Shown piece by piece: positions 1 to 7,381 of a stretch of DNA of 22,706 bases. The notes under the pieces were generated by a model, which saw nothing but the letters and a program-made list of their open reading frames with translations, searched no databases and was not told the origin of the DNA. The translations under genes and the position numbers were made by a program. The stretch lies in the NCBI GenBank assembly GCA_031259605.1, contig JAIRLE010000098.1, positions 1 through 22,706 of the forward strand, read 5' to 3'. Source of the DNA: Zoogloeaceae bacterium (GTDB taxonomy: Bacteria; Pseudomonadota; Gammaproteobacteria; Burkholderiales; Rhodocyclaceae). How positions within the stretch are numbered: position 1 is the first letter of the stretch; every line of letters begins with the position of its first letter.

Positions 1-528
1 GTGATGTTTTGTGTGATCGCGTTATACATGGAAGACGTCATCAAGGGGAAACTCACAGGGGGCCTTCTGTTTGTCGTCATGAGCGGCATCATGTGGTTCA
101 TCTCCCGGCCTCCATATGACCTGCGTCACGCGCCAGACAAGATATACGGCACGAAAGACAGCTTTCTGGTCATGCGGCGCGGCGCGACGGAAAGCATTCC
201 CTATTCCCGCATTGCGCGGCATGGGCATGAGGCTATCGCCAAGGAGGGCATCATCTGGTACGGCTACACTATCGTCCTGTGCTTGACCAGGCTGGGACAA
301 TCCGACGACTGCATCCGGTTTTTCATGACCACGCCTACACGGTGGCTGGATACGGGTCAGCGCGTATACTGGACGTCCCTACGCGATGCGCTATTCATCA
401 AGTTCGAGCCAGTGCTCTTTGAAAAAGACCTTGACGAGTGCATCTGGCTGCATAACGTGCGGGCGGCGGTCAAAAAGCCTTGGCCGCCATCGCCTACATT
501 TGTTAGGCGCTCTAGCCTCACACTTTAG
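1..528 (+). CDS. Unrecognised membrane protein, probably 5'-truncated by the window edge
   Basis: The frame is open from the first base (GTG, then ATG at position 4) to a TAG stop at 526-528, giving at least 175 residues. The true start may lie upstream of the window. Residues about 18-35 form one hydrophobic segment (GGLLFVVMSGIMWFI), probably the end of a membrane hairpin. The rest is soluble, with mixed beta-rich stretches such as SFLVMRRGATESIPYSRI. That pattern is loosely like a membrane-anchored PH-type domain, but this is a weak impression and I do not assign a family. The C-terminus (PTFVRRSSLTL) is low in complexity. A decayed acetyltransferase and a REP-like repeat follow, so the surroundings look accessory. 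The function is unknown. Confidence 0.55.
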   Translation: MMFCVIALYMEDVIKGKLTGGLLFVVMSGIMWFISRPPYDLRHAPDKIYGTKDSFLVMRRGATESIPYSRIARHGHEAIAKEGIIWYGYTIVLCLTRLGQSDDCIRFFMTTPTRWLDTGQRVYWTSLRDALFIKFEPVLFEKDLDECIWLHNVRAAVKKPWPPSPTFVRRSSLTL

Positions 529-539
529 CCTCACGCTTA

Positions 540-822
540 CACTTTCTTGCCTGTGACGAAGCGCAGTTGCCCGGGTTCATCGCCATGCAAGATCAGACCC
601 GCATCTTCCATCTTTTTGTTGAGCCGGAACATCAAGCCAGAGGTCTCGCAGGTATGCTGTGGCAGAGAATCACGGAAGCAGGCGACAGGGCGAACAACCG
701 AACGTTATTCATACGATTGACTCAAGCAGCCAGCTGCCATACTGGTTTATTCCGCCTGGGGGTTCCAGTCGTCCGGTCTGGTTATGCGGATCACGGCATT
801 ACGTTCCAGCTCATGAGCAGAC
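540..822 (+). pseudogene. Decayed GNAT-family N-acetyltransferase
   Basis: The remains of a GNAT acetyltransferase are spread over three frames. The first part (about 540-690) reads FLACDEAQLPGFIAMQDQ followed by IFHLFVEPEHQARGLAGMLW, a good match to GNAT motif A, the acetyl-CoA pyrophosphate-binding loop. Near 705-735 the family pattern continues in a second frame (TIDSSSQL, like the usual TVNSS). At 736-780 it moves to a third frame (AILVYSAWGFQSSGLV, like VYxRxGFxxxG). From 783 it returns to the first frame (YADHGITFQLMSR). At least two or three small indels and a missing N-terminal part mean no functional enzyme can be made. The family call rests on the motif order, and the frame changes are seen directly. 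Confidence 0.75.
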
Positions 823-901
823 CACCGCTGCGTGCGCATGATGCCTATAACTCGTCGTTCCGGAGGGGAGGCACCGTGCGCGGCGCGTCCCTGGAATCTC
901 A

Positions 902-1018
902 CGTCATTGCGATGGCGTAGGCCGTGGCAATCCGGACGGTCTTTCGGTTTGCCTTGGCGTTTCGGGGTGGTTGTTCGCCGAATGGATTGCCACGGCACCA
1001 TGCGCCTCGCTTTTGACG
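902..1018. repeat. REP-like palindromic element
   Basis: A perfect 13-bp inverted repeat (GCCGTGGCAATCC at 921-933, its complement at 984-996) sits inside a longer imperfect one. CGTCATTGCGATGGCG at 902-917 mirrors the sequence ending in GACG near 1017. The words CGTCATTGCGA and GGCAATCC are typical of REP-type repeats scattered between genes in many proteobacteria. It lies just beyond the 3' end of the minus-strand membrane-protein gene and may form a hairpin in that transcript. Related words (CGTCATTCTCCGGAGCG, CGCGGCAAT) occur inside the MITE at 2394 and its relic at 11289. Confidence 0.6.
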
Positions 1019-1063
1019 AGGCGGGAGGAGCAGGGCAATTGCATCAATGCCATTATCGTATTT

Positions 1064-2311
1064 TCAGCTATCACTTCGCTCCTTTTGATTTTGGCGAATC
1101 TTTTCCGGAGCGCCTGGAGCGCATATCCCATATGATATTTTCGCGTCTTTTTCGTACAGGCCGCCAAACTCTTTTCCCGGGATGGAAACGAGCCGTAACG
1201 GCCCGCGATGGACGGTGAATTCCCATTCCGCGCCGATTTCCGGATAGCGGCGTTTCTCCGGTTCGGCGTACAGGGAAAAGGAGAGTTCCGGCGCGCCGAT
1301 ACCACGCCATTCCTGGCATACCTTATCGGCATGGATGACGGAAAACCGTTCCTTTGTGGCCTCTCCCAACCATTCAGGCAAAGAGTAGGTGACGGGCATG
1401 AACAGGAAAAAGCTGCCAGCCCCACCGAGCAGCAGGCAAAGCAGGAAGGCAACGCCCTCGTTTCCTTCCTTGCGCAGATAAAAACCGGCCGCGAACGCCA
1501 GCAGGATGCCGCCGCCGGGGATCAATACATCGCTTGCCATGAACCCCGATACCTTCAGCAGGATAGGACTTTCTTCCACACTGGCGACAATCATCGCGCC
1601 CACCACTATGACGGCCGGAATCGTCAGCGCAACCCACAGGAAGCGCTTCCCCAGGTTGCGCTTTGCCAGCGGAACGCCATCATCCTTTCCAGCCCGGATG
1701 ACGCGCTGACCGAGCATGAGGGATATCCTGTCAATCTCGTCGGCACGAATTTCCTTGATGGGACAGCCCTGTGCCGCAGACAGGGTATTCATGAGGGAAC
1801 ACGCGTGTCCATCTCCAATGTATGTTTCTCCCACCCAGGTCACGATGGGCAGGATGAACCAGACATCCTGCCCACCCGTAAGACCAGCGCGCGCTCCATT
1901 GATCCGGAAGGCCAGGGATTTCGCCGTCAGCGGCATGGAGTCGGGGATCAGGCGGATGACCTCAATGACGGACCAGTCGAACGCTCTGGGCAACGAATGA
2001 GTCTGCCATGCCATGCGGTAGACTGCTCTGAAGTGCCAGGAAAAGCGAATCCCCTGTCTATCGATGACGAAAGATTTTCCTTTCATGCAAAAATAATAAG
2101 TCCCGCCACACAGGAGACATATCAGGACGAGCGTCAATATTCCGGTGCCGTCGATCAATGACGCTTGAAACTCGCGTGAAAGCGCCACAGCGAACAGCGC
2201 CCATATGAATCCCCCGAAGAGCATGACCCACATGGTTTTTTCCCTGAATACGACAGGATCATGAATGAATCGCCAGGATTGCCCCGTTTTGCAGGTAGTA
2301 TCGCCGTTCAT
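1064..2311 (-). CDS. Unrecognised multi-pass membrane protein
   Basis: The product has 415 residues from the ATG at 2311, which is preceded by AGGAAA at a suitable distance. An upstream in-frame start at 2401 would fall inside the MITE inverted repeat and is rejected. There are two hydrophobic helices near the N-terminus (WVMLFGGFIWALFAVALS and LTLVLICLLCGGTYYFC). A soluble stretch of about 140 residues follows, then three more helices around residues 225-320 (VALTIPAVIVVGAMIVA, GGGILLAFAAGFYL, VAFLLCLLLGGAGSFFLF). A soluble C-terminal domain of about 85 residues (QEWRGIGAPELSFSLYAEPE and onward) completes it. I do not recognise the family. It is divergent from the Sel1-repeat gene, with a MITE inserted in the shared upstream region. 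Confidence 0.7.
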   Translation of the reverse strand: MNGDTTCKTGQSWRFIHDPVVFREKTMWVMLFGGFIWALFAVALSREFQASLIDGTGILTLVLICLLCGGTYYFCMKGKSFVIDRQGIRFSWHFRAVYRMAWQTHSLPRAFDWSVIEVIRLIPDSMPLTAKSLAFRINGARAGLTGGQDVWFILPIVTWVGETYIGDGHACSLMNTLSAAQGCPIKEIRADEIDRISLMLGQRVIRAGKDDGVPLAKRNLGKRFLWVALTIPAVIVVGAMIVASVEESPILLKVSGFMASDVLIPGGGILLAFAAGFYLRKEGNEGVAFLLCLLLGGAGSFFLFMPVTYSLPEWLGEATKERFSVIHADKVCQEWRGIGAPELSFSLYAEPEKRRYPEIGAEWEFTVHRGPLRLVSIPGKEFGGLYEKDAKISYGICAPGAPEKIRQNQKERSDS

Positions 2312-2675
2312 TGCGCCATTTTCCTGTTGCCGAACCACAAGGCGAATATCATAACATGCTGCATATTGCCGGGGGAAATGCCGTAGAATATACGGGTGCA
2401 ATTAAAAGTGGAGGAAGCCCGCGGCAATCCAGAGGACAGAGGACTAGCTTCGCTCCGGAGAATGACGAAACGGGGGATTTTCGCGCTTGCTTCCTCCACT
2501 TTTAATTGCACCCAGAATATGCCCGCGATGTTTCCGGTTCGGGAGAACATCCATGCGGTTGTCTTGTTCCGGCATTATGTGGCGTCATCCGGGCGGGTGG
2601 CTTGGTTTTGCCGTTACGAGAAGCGTGGAGCCGCGAACAATGAATGTCGTTGCTGGTCATCGTGGAGAAATTGCA
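2312..2675. other. Divergent intergenic region carrying a MITE
   Basis: These 364 bases separate the start codons of the minus-strand membrane-protein gene and the plus-strand Sel1-repeat gene. One third is the 120-bp MITE at 2394-2513. In the remainder I see the Shine-Dalgarno of each gene (AGGAAA on the minus strand just past 2311, GTGGAG at 2663-2668 on the plus strand) but no convincing sigma-70 promoter pair. Both promoters must lie here, so the MITE has either separated or supplied promoter sequence. Confidence 0.5.
2394..2513. mobile_element. MITE, 120 bp, with 25-bp perfect terminal inverted repeats
   Basis: The left end (2394-2418, beginning GGGTGCAATTAAAAGTGG) and right end (2489-2513) are exact 25-bp reverse complements. 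The immediate flanks, AGAATATAC at 2385-2393 and AGAATATGC at 2514-2522, agree at 8 of 9 positions, as expected for a 9-bp target-site duplication that has since gained one change. The 70-bp core has no coding capacity and contains REP-like words (CGGCAATCC, GCTCCGGAGAATGACG). There is no transposase, so any movement would need one supplied in trans. A partial, diverged copy in the opposite orientation lies at 11289-11382. Confidence 0.85.
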
Positions 2676-5600
2676 ATGAAGAAGGCGTTGTTTTGGGGAG
2701 GGCGGTTCTTGCCGCTCATTTATGGCTTGGCGTTTGCCGCGCCGGTTTTCGCGCAGGCGGAGGAACTTGACGAAGCCGGCGCGCGCGCTTGTCTGGAAGT
2801 TGTCGAGGCCGCGCGCGCGACGCGAGAGAAAGCGGAGGCGGGCGACGCCCGTGCGCAATACGCGCTGGGTCTCATGTTCCTGGACAAATTGAAATTGACG
2901 GAGGAGGATGCCGACGAAGAGGGCATATCCATGTCCGAATCGGGTGAATTTGCCGTATCCGCCTCCGGGCCGGGAGAATTCGCCGATCTGAAACGGATGG
3001 CCGCCCTGAGCGCCAGGTCGTATCCCGACGCTGTACAAATTCTGCTGGAGACTGTCATCGAGCCGATGGCGGCGCAATTGGGGGAATCCCCGGAACTGCC
3101 GGAACTGGAAATGGGTGGAACGGCGCAATCCGAAGAAGAGACGCTGGCGCGGGCGGAAGCTTTTTTGCGTAAATCCGGCCAGGAATACTGGATCGATTTT
3201 TTCCACGCCATAATCGCTCCCTCCGGCGACCGCCCAATCGTCAGCCGGACCTGCCCCTTCCTTCCCCTGCGCTTCGGGCAAAACGATTACGAAGTCCTCT
3301 ACTGGTTTCGCCGCGCGGCGGAACAAGGGTTGCCGGAGGCGCAATTTGCGTTGGGCAAGAAGGCCATGTCGGAGTGGAATTCGTCCGAGGCGACACACTG
3401 GTTCCTGAAGGCGCGCGCGGGCGGTTTTGTCATTGCGCCCGAAAGCGAGGTCGGAGAGCTGCTCGCCGAATATGACGCGATGACGGCCTTCCAAAAAGCG
3501 GCGGAGGCGGGCGATGGTGAGGCGGCTTACGCGCTGGCGCGTTTTCATGACCGGGCCGCCGGCGGGACAGGCGTTGCGATGGCGGAAAAACTGCGCCACC
3601 GCGAACAGACCGCGAAATGGCTGCGCTTCGCGGCGGATCGGGATGTGCAAAAGGCCAGGCTCTGGCTTGCGCGCGTCTACATGGGTGTTGACGACGTGTC
3701 TGGCATTCCGGCGTGGCGCGTCGAGGGGCTGGAGATATTGCGGCGCATGGCGGATGCGGGCGACGCCGAAGCGCAGGAATTATTGAGCAGGTTCGCGGAA
3801 ACGGCGAACGCGCGTATGCAGTGGCTGCAGCGCGCGGCGGAACAAGGTGATGCCGAAGCGCGAAAAAATCTGGCGCGCGCCTATGAACGGGGAAACGGCG
3901 TGCCGCAGGACGAGGGAAAGGCGCTGTTCTGGATGCGCGCCGCCGCGCAGGAAAGCGATCACGCAAAAGGATGGCTAAAGGAATTCGAAAGTCGCGCGGC
4001 GCTCGTGCGAGAGGCGCAAGGCAAGGGGTTTGCCGCGCTGAAGGCACAATACAAACTGGCGCACGCCTATCTTCCCTACGAAGGCGCGCCCTTTCGGGGA
4101 GAAGCGATTTATCTTTTCCCCGATCCGGACAAGGCCGCCGAAGTCTTCCGACGCTTCCTTGCCGGGCGCGACGGCATCCGGGATCTGGACGAAAAGCAAA
4201 AGCGGCAGTTGGAAAACTGGCAAACGCAGGCGCAAGCCTTTGTCGCCGCACATGAACGCGCGACAAAAGACTGGCGGGATCTGGAGCAAAACGCTCGCGC
4301 GGGCGACGTGAATGCGCAGGTGGAACTGGGGAAGCGCTACCAGCTCGCTGCCTATTCCAAGAATGAAGCCACGATCTTCGGCAAGATTGCTGAAGATCAG
4401 GAAGCGGCCTTCCACTGGTTTTCCGCTGCTGCCCAGGCGGGCGATGCCGAGGCGCAGTATCTGCTGGGGGAATGGTTCATCGAGAATCGGCGTGACCGCG
4501 AGACGGCGCGTTCTTGGTTGGAAAAAGCCTCTGCGCAAAAAGAGGAACCGATGAATTCATTTCGTTTCGAAGCGGGAATGTTGCTGCGCAAATTGTCCGC
4601 CTTCGGCGCGGCGGAAAAAGGAGACGCGGCGGCGCAGTACGCGCTTGCCGCGTTTTACGGAAAAGGCGATAAATACGTCATCATGGGCGGCGTGGGGGTG
4701 GAAAGGGATACGGAGCAAACGTTGATCTGGATGCATCGCGCCGCCGAAAGCGGCTATCCGCCCGCGCAAAATGAACTGGGCACGATCTACGCCTGGCCGG
4801 GGTTTGCGAAAATGAACCTGGAAACCTCGGCGCATTGGCTGCGCAAGGCGGCGGAGGCCGGGCATCCGCTGGCGCAATACTTCTACGGCAAGGCGCGGTA
4901 TCTGGGACGCGGCGCGCCTGCAAACGAAAAGGAAGGGCGGCGATGGCTGGAAGCCGCTGCGCGCGCGGGCGAAATGTACGATGAGGGCGGCAATCTCAAA
5001 CAGATCTTCGATGAGGAAACCGGGCGACCGCTTCCAGAGTTTGCCTGGCTCAATTTGGGGCAATCGACGAAGGACGATCCAGGATGTTCGGAGTTTGCCT
5101 GGCTCAACCCGGGGCAATCGACGGACGATCCAGGATGGCAAGCCCTGTGTTGGCTCGAAGGGATCAATCCTTACGGTGCCGAGATGTCCAGACCGCATGT
5201 CGGCGCGCTCATGGCAAACGTCTTCCTGCAAAACATCGCGCTGCGCGCGACGCTGGAAAAGCTGGCGGAAAAAAATGACGCGGAGGCTCAGTTCGCGCTG
5301 GGCGTACTCTTTTATTACGAGCAACTCTCGTCCCCCGTACGCGGCGGATTCTTCTGCAAGGGCTGTGAAGCGGATCAGTATCTGCCGGAAGAAATCGCGG
5401 CCTTTCGCGCGCGCGGCGTGAAATGGCTGCGGCAGGCGGCAAAGGCCGGACACGTGCGGGCGCGTTTGATGCTGCGGCGGATCGAAATCGACGATCCGCG
5501 TGGGAAAGCGGGAGATTTGGCGACGGCGAGGCGTGTGTTGTGTCGGCAGGCGCTGCTGCCGGATGAGAATGCATGCGCGCCAGAGGAAGAGGAGAAGGAA

Positions 5601-5939
5601 GCGGAAGAATTCCAGGAACTGCGCCAAGCGGCGCGGGCGGGTGACGCCAGTGCGGCTTTCCGGCTGGGCAAGGCGCTACGCGCCAATTATGGCAATGCCT
5701 ATGACTGGCCGGAAGATACGCCTTTTCAGGATGGCTATCCGGCTCTGGCGAGGACGCGGCTGGAGGAAGCGCGTTCATGGTTCCTTGAGGCGCACAAGGC
5801 GGGCGTTCCCGGAGCGGCTTGCCATCTGTCGCGCGGCTACCAGAAAGAAGGCAATACCGTCGAAGCCCTGTTCTGGCTCCTGAAAGCGCAACCGGAGATG
5901 CCAGGGCGCTGGCTGGAACGAGAGGATTGCCCTGACTGA
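2676..5939 (+). CDS. Large exported Sel1-repeat (SLR/TPR-like) protein
   Basis: The product has 1087 residues from the ATG at 2676, with GTGGAG about 7 bases upstream. This start gives a clear Sec signal peptide (MKKALFWGG, hydrophobic core, cleavage near APVFA-QA at residue 28), so longer upstream starts are rejected. The mature protein is built of about 15 Sel1-like repeats of the form A-x-x-G-D-x-x-A-Q-x-x-L-G. Examples are AEAGDARAQYALG near the N-terminus, AEQGDAEARKNLARAYERG, AQAGDAEAQYLLGEWF, AESGYPPAQNELGTIY and ARAGDASAAFRLGKA near the C-terminus. Sel1 repeats make alpha-solenoids for protein-protein contact and are common in envelope and host-interaction proteins. The protein is probably periplasmic and its partner is unknown. 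It has no catalytic domain. It carries a recent internal duplication at 5037-5141 and is convergent with carA. Confidence 0.88.
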   Translation: MKKALFWGGRFLPLIYGLAFAAPVFAQAEELDEAGARACLEVVEAARATREKAEAGDARAQYALGLMFLDKLKLTEEDADEEGISMSESGEFAVSASGPGEFADLKRMAALSARSYPDAVQILLETVIEPMAAQLGESPELPELEMGGTAQSEEETLARAEAFLRKSGQEYWIDFFHAIIAPSGDRPIVSRTCPFLPLRFGQNDYEVLYWFRRAAEQGLPEAQFALGKKAMSEWNSSEATHWFLKARAGGFVIAPESEVGELLAEYDAMTAFQKAAEAGDGEAAYALARFHDRAAGGTGVAMAEKLRHREQTAKWLRFAADRDVQKARLWLARVYMGVDDVSGIPAWRVEGLEILRRMADAGDAEAQELLSRFAETANARMQWLQRAAEQGDAEARKNLARAYERGNGVPQDEGKALFWMRAAAQESDHAKGWLKEFESRAALVREAQGKGFAALKAQYKLAHAYLPYEGAPFRGEAIYLFPDPDKAAEVFRRFLAGRDGIRDLDEKQKRQLENWQTQAQAFVAAHERATKDWRDLEQNARAGDVNAQVELGKRYQLAAYSKNEATIFGKIAEDQEAAFHWFSAAAQAGDAEAQYLLGEWFIENRRDRETARSWLEKASAQKEEPMNSFRFEAGMLLRKLSAFGAAEKGDAAAQYALAAFYGKGDKYVIMGGVGVERDTEQTLIWMHRAAESGYPPAQNELGTIYAWPGFAKMNLETSAHWLRKAAEAGHPLAQYFYGKARYLGRGAPANEKEGRRWLEAAARAGEMYDEGGNLKQIFDEETGRPLPEFAWLNLGQSTKDDPGCSEFAWLNPGQSTDDPGWQALCWLEGINPYGAEMSRPHVGALMANVFLQNIALRATLEKLAEKNDAEAQFALGVLFYYEQLSSPVRGGFFCKGCEADQYLPEEIAAFRARGVKWLRQAAKAGHVRARLMLRRIEIDDPRGKAGDLATARRVLCRQALLPDENACAPEEEEKEAEEFQELRQAARAGDASAAFRLGKALRANYGNAYDWPEDTPFQDGYPALARTRLEEARSWFLEAHKAGVPGAACHLSRGYQKEGNTVEALFWLLKAQPEMPGRWLEREDCPD
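5037..5141 (+). repeat. 54-bp in-frame tandem duplication inside the Sel1 gene
   Basis: The unit at 5037-5090 (EFAWLNLGQSTKDDPGCS) is followed directly by a near copy at 5091-5141 (EFAWLNPGQSTDDPGW) that is one codon shorter. The bases are nearly identical, so the duplication is young. It lies between Sel1 repeats, in a stretch that does not match the repeat consensus. Confidence 0.85.
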
Positions 5940-6038
5940 CCGTGGCGGAGTGAAGAAGATGGCCGTTACCCGCGTCGACCAGCACGAGCTTTTTGCCCAT
6001 GTTTACCGTCGTGTTTACAAATGCCTGCCGCGCGCGGC

Positions 6039-7196
6039 TCACCTCGCTTGCAGCGCCGCGACGCCGCGCGTCATCGTGTCCAGGAAACGGTCGAAGAGAT
6101 AGGCGACATCCTGCGGGCCAGGGCTGGCTTCCGGGTGGCCCTGGAAGGAGAAGGCAGGCACGTCGGTGCGGGCGACGCCTTGCAGGGAACCATCGAAAAG
6201 CGAGACGTGCGTGGCGCGCAAATTGGGCGGCAGCGTTTTTTCATCCACCGCGAAGCCGTGATTCTGGCTGGTAATCAGCACCTGCCCGGTATCCAGGTCT
6301 TTCACCGGATGGTTCGCGCCATGATGGCCGAATTTCATCTTCAGCGTTTTCGCGCCGGAAGCCAGCGCCAGCAACTGATGCCCCAGGCAAATGCCGAAGA
6401 TCGGCACCCCCTGCGCCAGGAAGGCGCGGATGGCCTCGATGGCATAGACGCAAGGTTCCGGGTCGCCGGGGCCGTTGGCAAGAAAGATGCCATCCGGCCG
6501 CATCGCCAATACCTCGGCGGCGGGCGTTTGCGCGGGTGCCACGGTGAGCCGGCAGCCCTTGGAAGCCAGGATGCGCAGGATGTTGCGCTTCACGCCAAAA
6601 TCATAGGCGACGACGTGAAAACGCGGCTCCGGCGCGGTGGTAACGCCTTGCTCCAGCGACCAGACGCCTTCGTCCCAAGGATAGCTTTCCCGCGTCGTCA
6701 CCGCACGGGCAAGATCCATCCCGGCAAGACCGGGAAACGCCTGGGCCATGGCGCGCGCCCTGGCGGCATCCGCCTCACCCGCGACGATGGCACCCGCCTG
6801 CGCGCCCTTCTCGCGCAGGATGCGGGTCAGGCGGCGGGTATCGACACCCGCGATGGCGACGATGCCGTGCTTTTTCAGGTAGTCCGGCAAGGATTCAAGC
6901 GCGCGCCAACTGGAGCGCTTCGGCGGCAAATCACGGATGACCAGCCCCGCGACATGATTGGCCGCGGATTCGAAATCCTCGGCATTGCACCCTGTATTGC
7001 CGATGTGCGGATACGTGAGCGTGACAATCTGACTGGCATAGGAAGGATCGGTAAGTATCTCCTGATAACCGGTCATGGCGGTGTTGAACACCACCTCGCC
7101 GCTCGTTGCCCCCAAAGCGCCAATGGCAATGCCGCGAAAAACCGCGCCATCGGCAAGCACAAGCACCGCAGGCGGATGATGGGGAACAAGCGACAC
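6039..7196 (-). CDS. carA: Carbamoyl-phosphate synthase small (glutaminase) subunit
   Basis: CarA hydrolyses glutamine and passes ammonia to CarB, which makes carbamoyl phosphate for arginine and pyrimidine synthesis in the cytoplasm. The 385-residue product has the CarA N-terminal domain (FRGIAIGALGATSGEVVFNT, TGYQEILTDPSY) and a class I glutamine amidotransferase domain. The nucleophile Cys270 lies in GICLGHQLLAL, and the His and Glu of the triad lie in FSFQGHPEASPGP. The start is the GTG at 7196, with AGGAG six bases upstream. The frame stays open far upstream, but nothing there resembles CarA. The length is normal for the family. A promoter and a leader hairpin lie just upstream. carB does not follow; the next gene is the convergent Sel1-repeat gene, so carB must be elsewhere. 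Confidence 0.96.
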   Translation of the reverse strand: MSLVPHHPPAVLVLADGAVFRGIAIGALGATSGEVVFNTAMTGYQEILTDPSYASQIVTLTYPHIGNTGCNAEDFESAANHVAGLVIRDLPPKRSSWRALESLPDYLKKHGIVAIAGVDTRRLTRILREKGAQAGAIVAGEADAARARAMAQAFPGLAGMDLARAVTTRESYPWDEGVWSLEQGVTTAPEPRFHVVAYDFGVKRNILRILASKGCRLTVAPAQTPAAEVLAMRPDGIFLANGPGDPEPCVYAIEAIRAFLAQGVPIFGICLGHQLLALASGAKTLKMKFGHHGANHPVKDLDTGQVLITSQNHGFAVDEKTLPPNLRATHVSLFDGSLQGVARTDVPAFSFQGHPEASPGPQDVAYLFDRFLDTMTRGVAALQAR

Positions 7197-7224
7197 GGAA
7201 GACTCCTGGATTGTAGATACGCTG

Positions 7225-7265
7225 AAAGCGCCAGTACCCTGAATTCTCAAGTATCCTGGCGCTTT
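7225..7265 (-). promoter_or_regulatory. Hairpin in the carA 5' leader
   Basis: A perfect 10-bp stem (AAAGCGCCAG with CTGGCGCTTT) encloses a 21-base loop. It begins within about ten bases of the predicted carA transcription start and lies about 30 bases before the GTG. It could stabilise the mRNA, control carA expression, or terminate truB read-through. The U-run is only three bases on the minus strand, so a strong intrinsic terminator in the carA direction is unlikely. Confidence 0.5.
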
Positions 7266-7278
7266 TATCGGATGCCGG

Positions 7279-7307
7279 ATTCTACCCGAAGTCCTGGCGG
7301 ACGGCAA
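7279..7307 (-). promoter_or_regulatory. Putative sigma-70 promoter of carA
   Basis: On the minus strand, TTGCCG (7302-7307) and TAGAAT (7279-7284) are separated by exactly 17 bases. The predicted start of transcription is near 7272, leaving a leader of about 75 bases before the carA GTG. It lies in the 185-base gap after truB, so carA can be expressed apart from the upstream genes. Confidence 0.55.
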
Positions 7308-7381
7308 TTTGCGCCTGCGGCGCGGGAGGAGAATCGCATGGATGTTCGTTTTTTCCCTCGCCGGAGGGGATTGGGGTTGCG

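Noticed and set aside
2394..2513. MITE inverted repeats read as a rho-independent terminator
   Set aside because: The arms are 25 bp and 70 bases apart, with no U-run, and flanking target duplication explains them better as transposon ends.
2487..2675. N-terminal extension of the Sel1-repeat protein from a start inside the MITE end
   Set aside because: The extension begins in the inverted repeat, has no ribosome-binding site and would bury a clear signal peptide. The ATG at 2676 has a good site.
2502..3650. Long minus-strand open frame opposite the start of the Sel1 gene
   Set aside because: Its composition is that of a GC-rich antisense shadow. It has no recognisable motif, and the opposite strand carries clear Sel1 repeats.
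5209..6042. Minus-strand frame starting with GTGA overlap right after carA (begins MSRARQAFVN, then MGKKLVLVDAGNGHLL)
   Set aside because: The stop/start overlap looked like an operon member in the place of carB. However, it does not resemble CarB and soon runs antisense through the Sel1 gene with arginine- and proline-rich shadow sequence.
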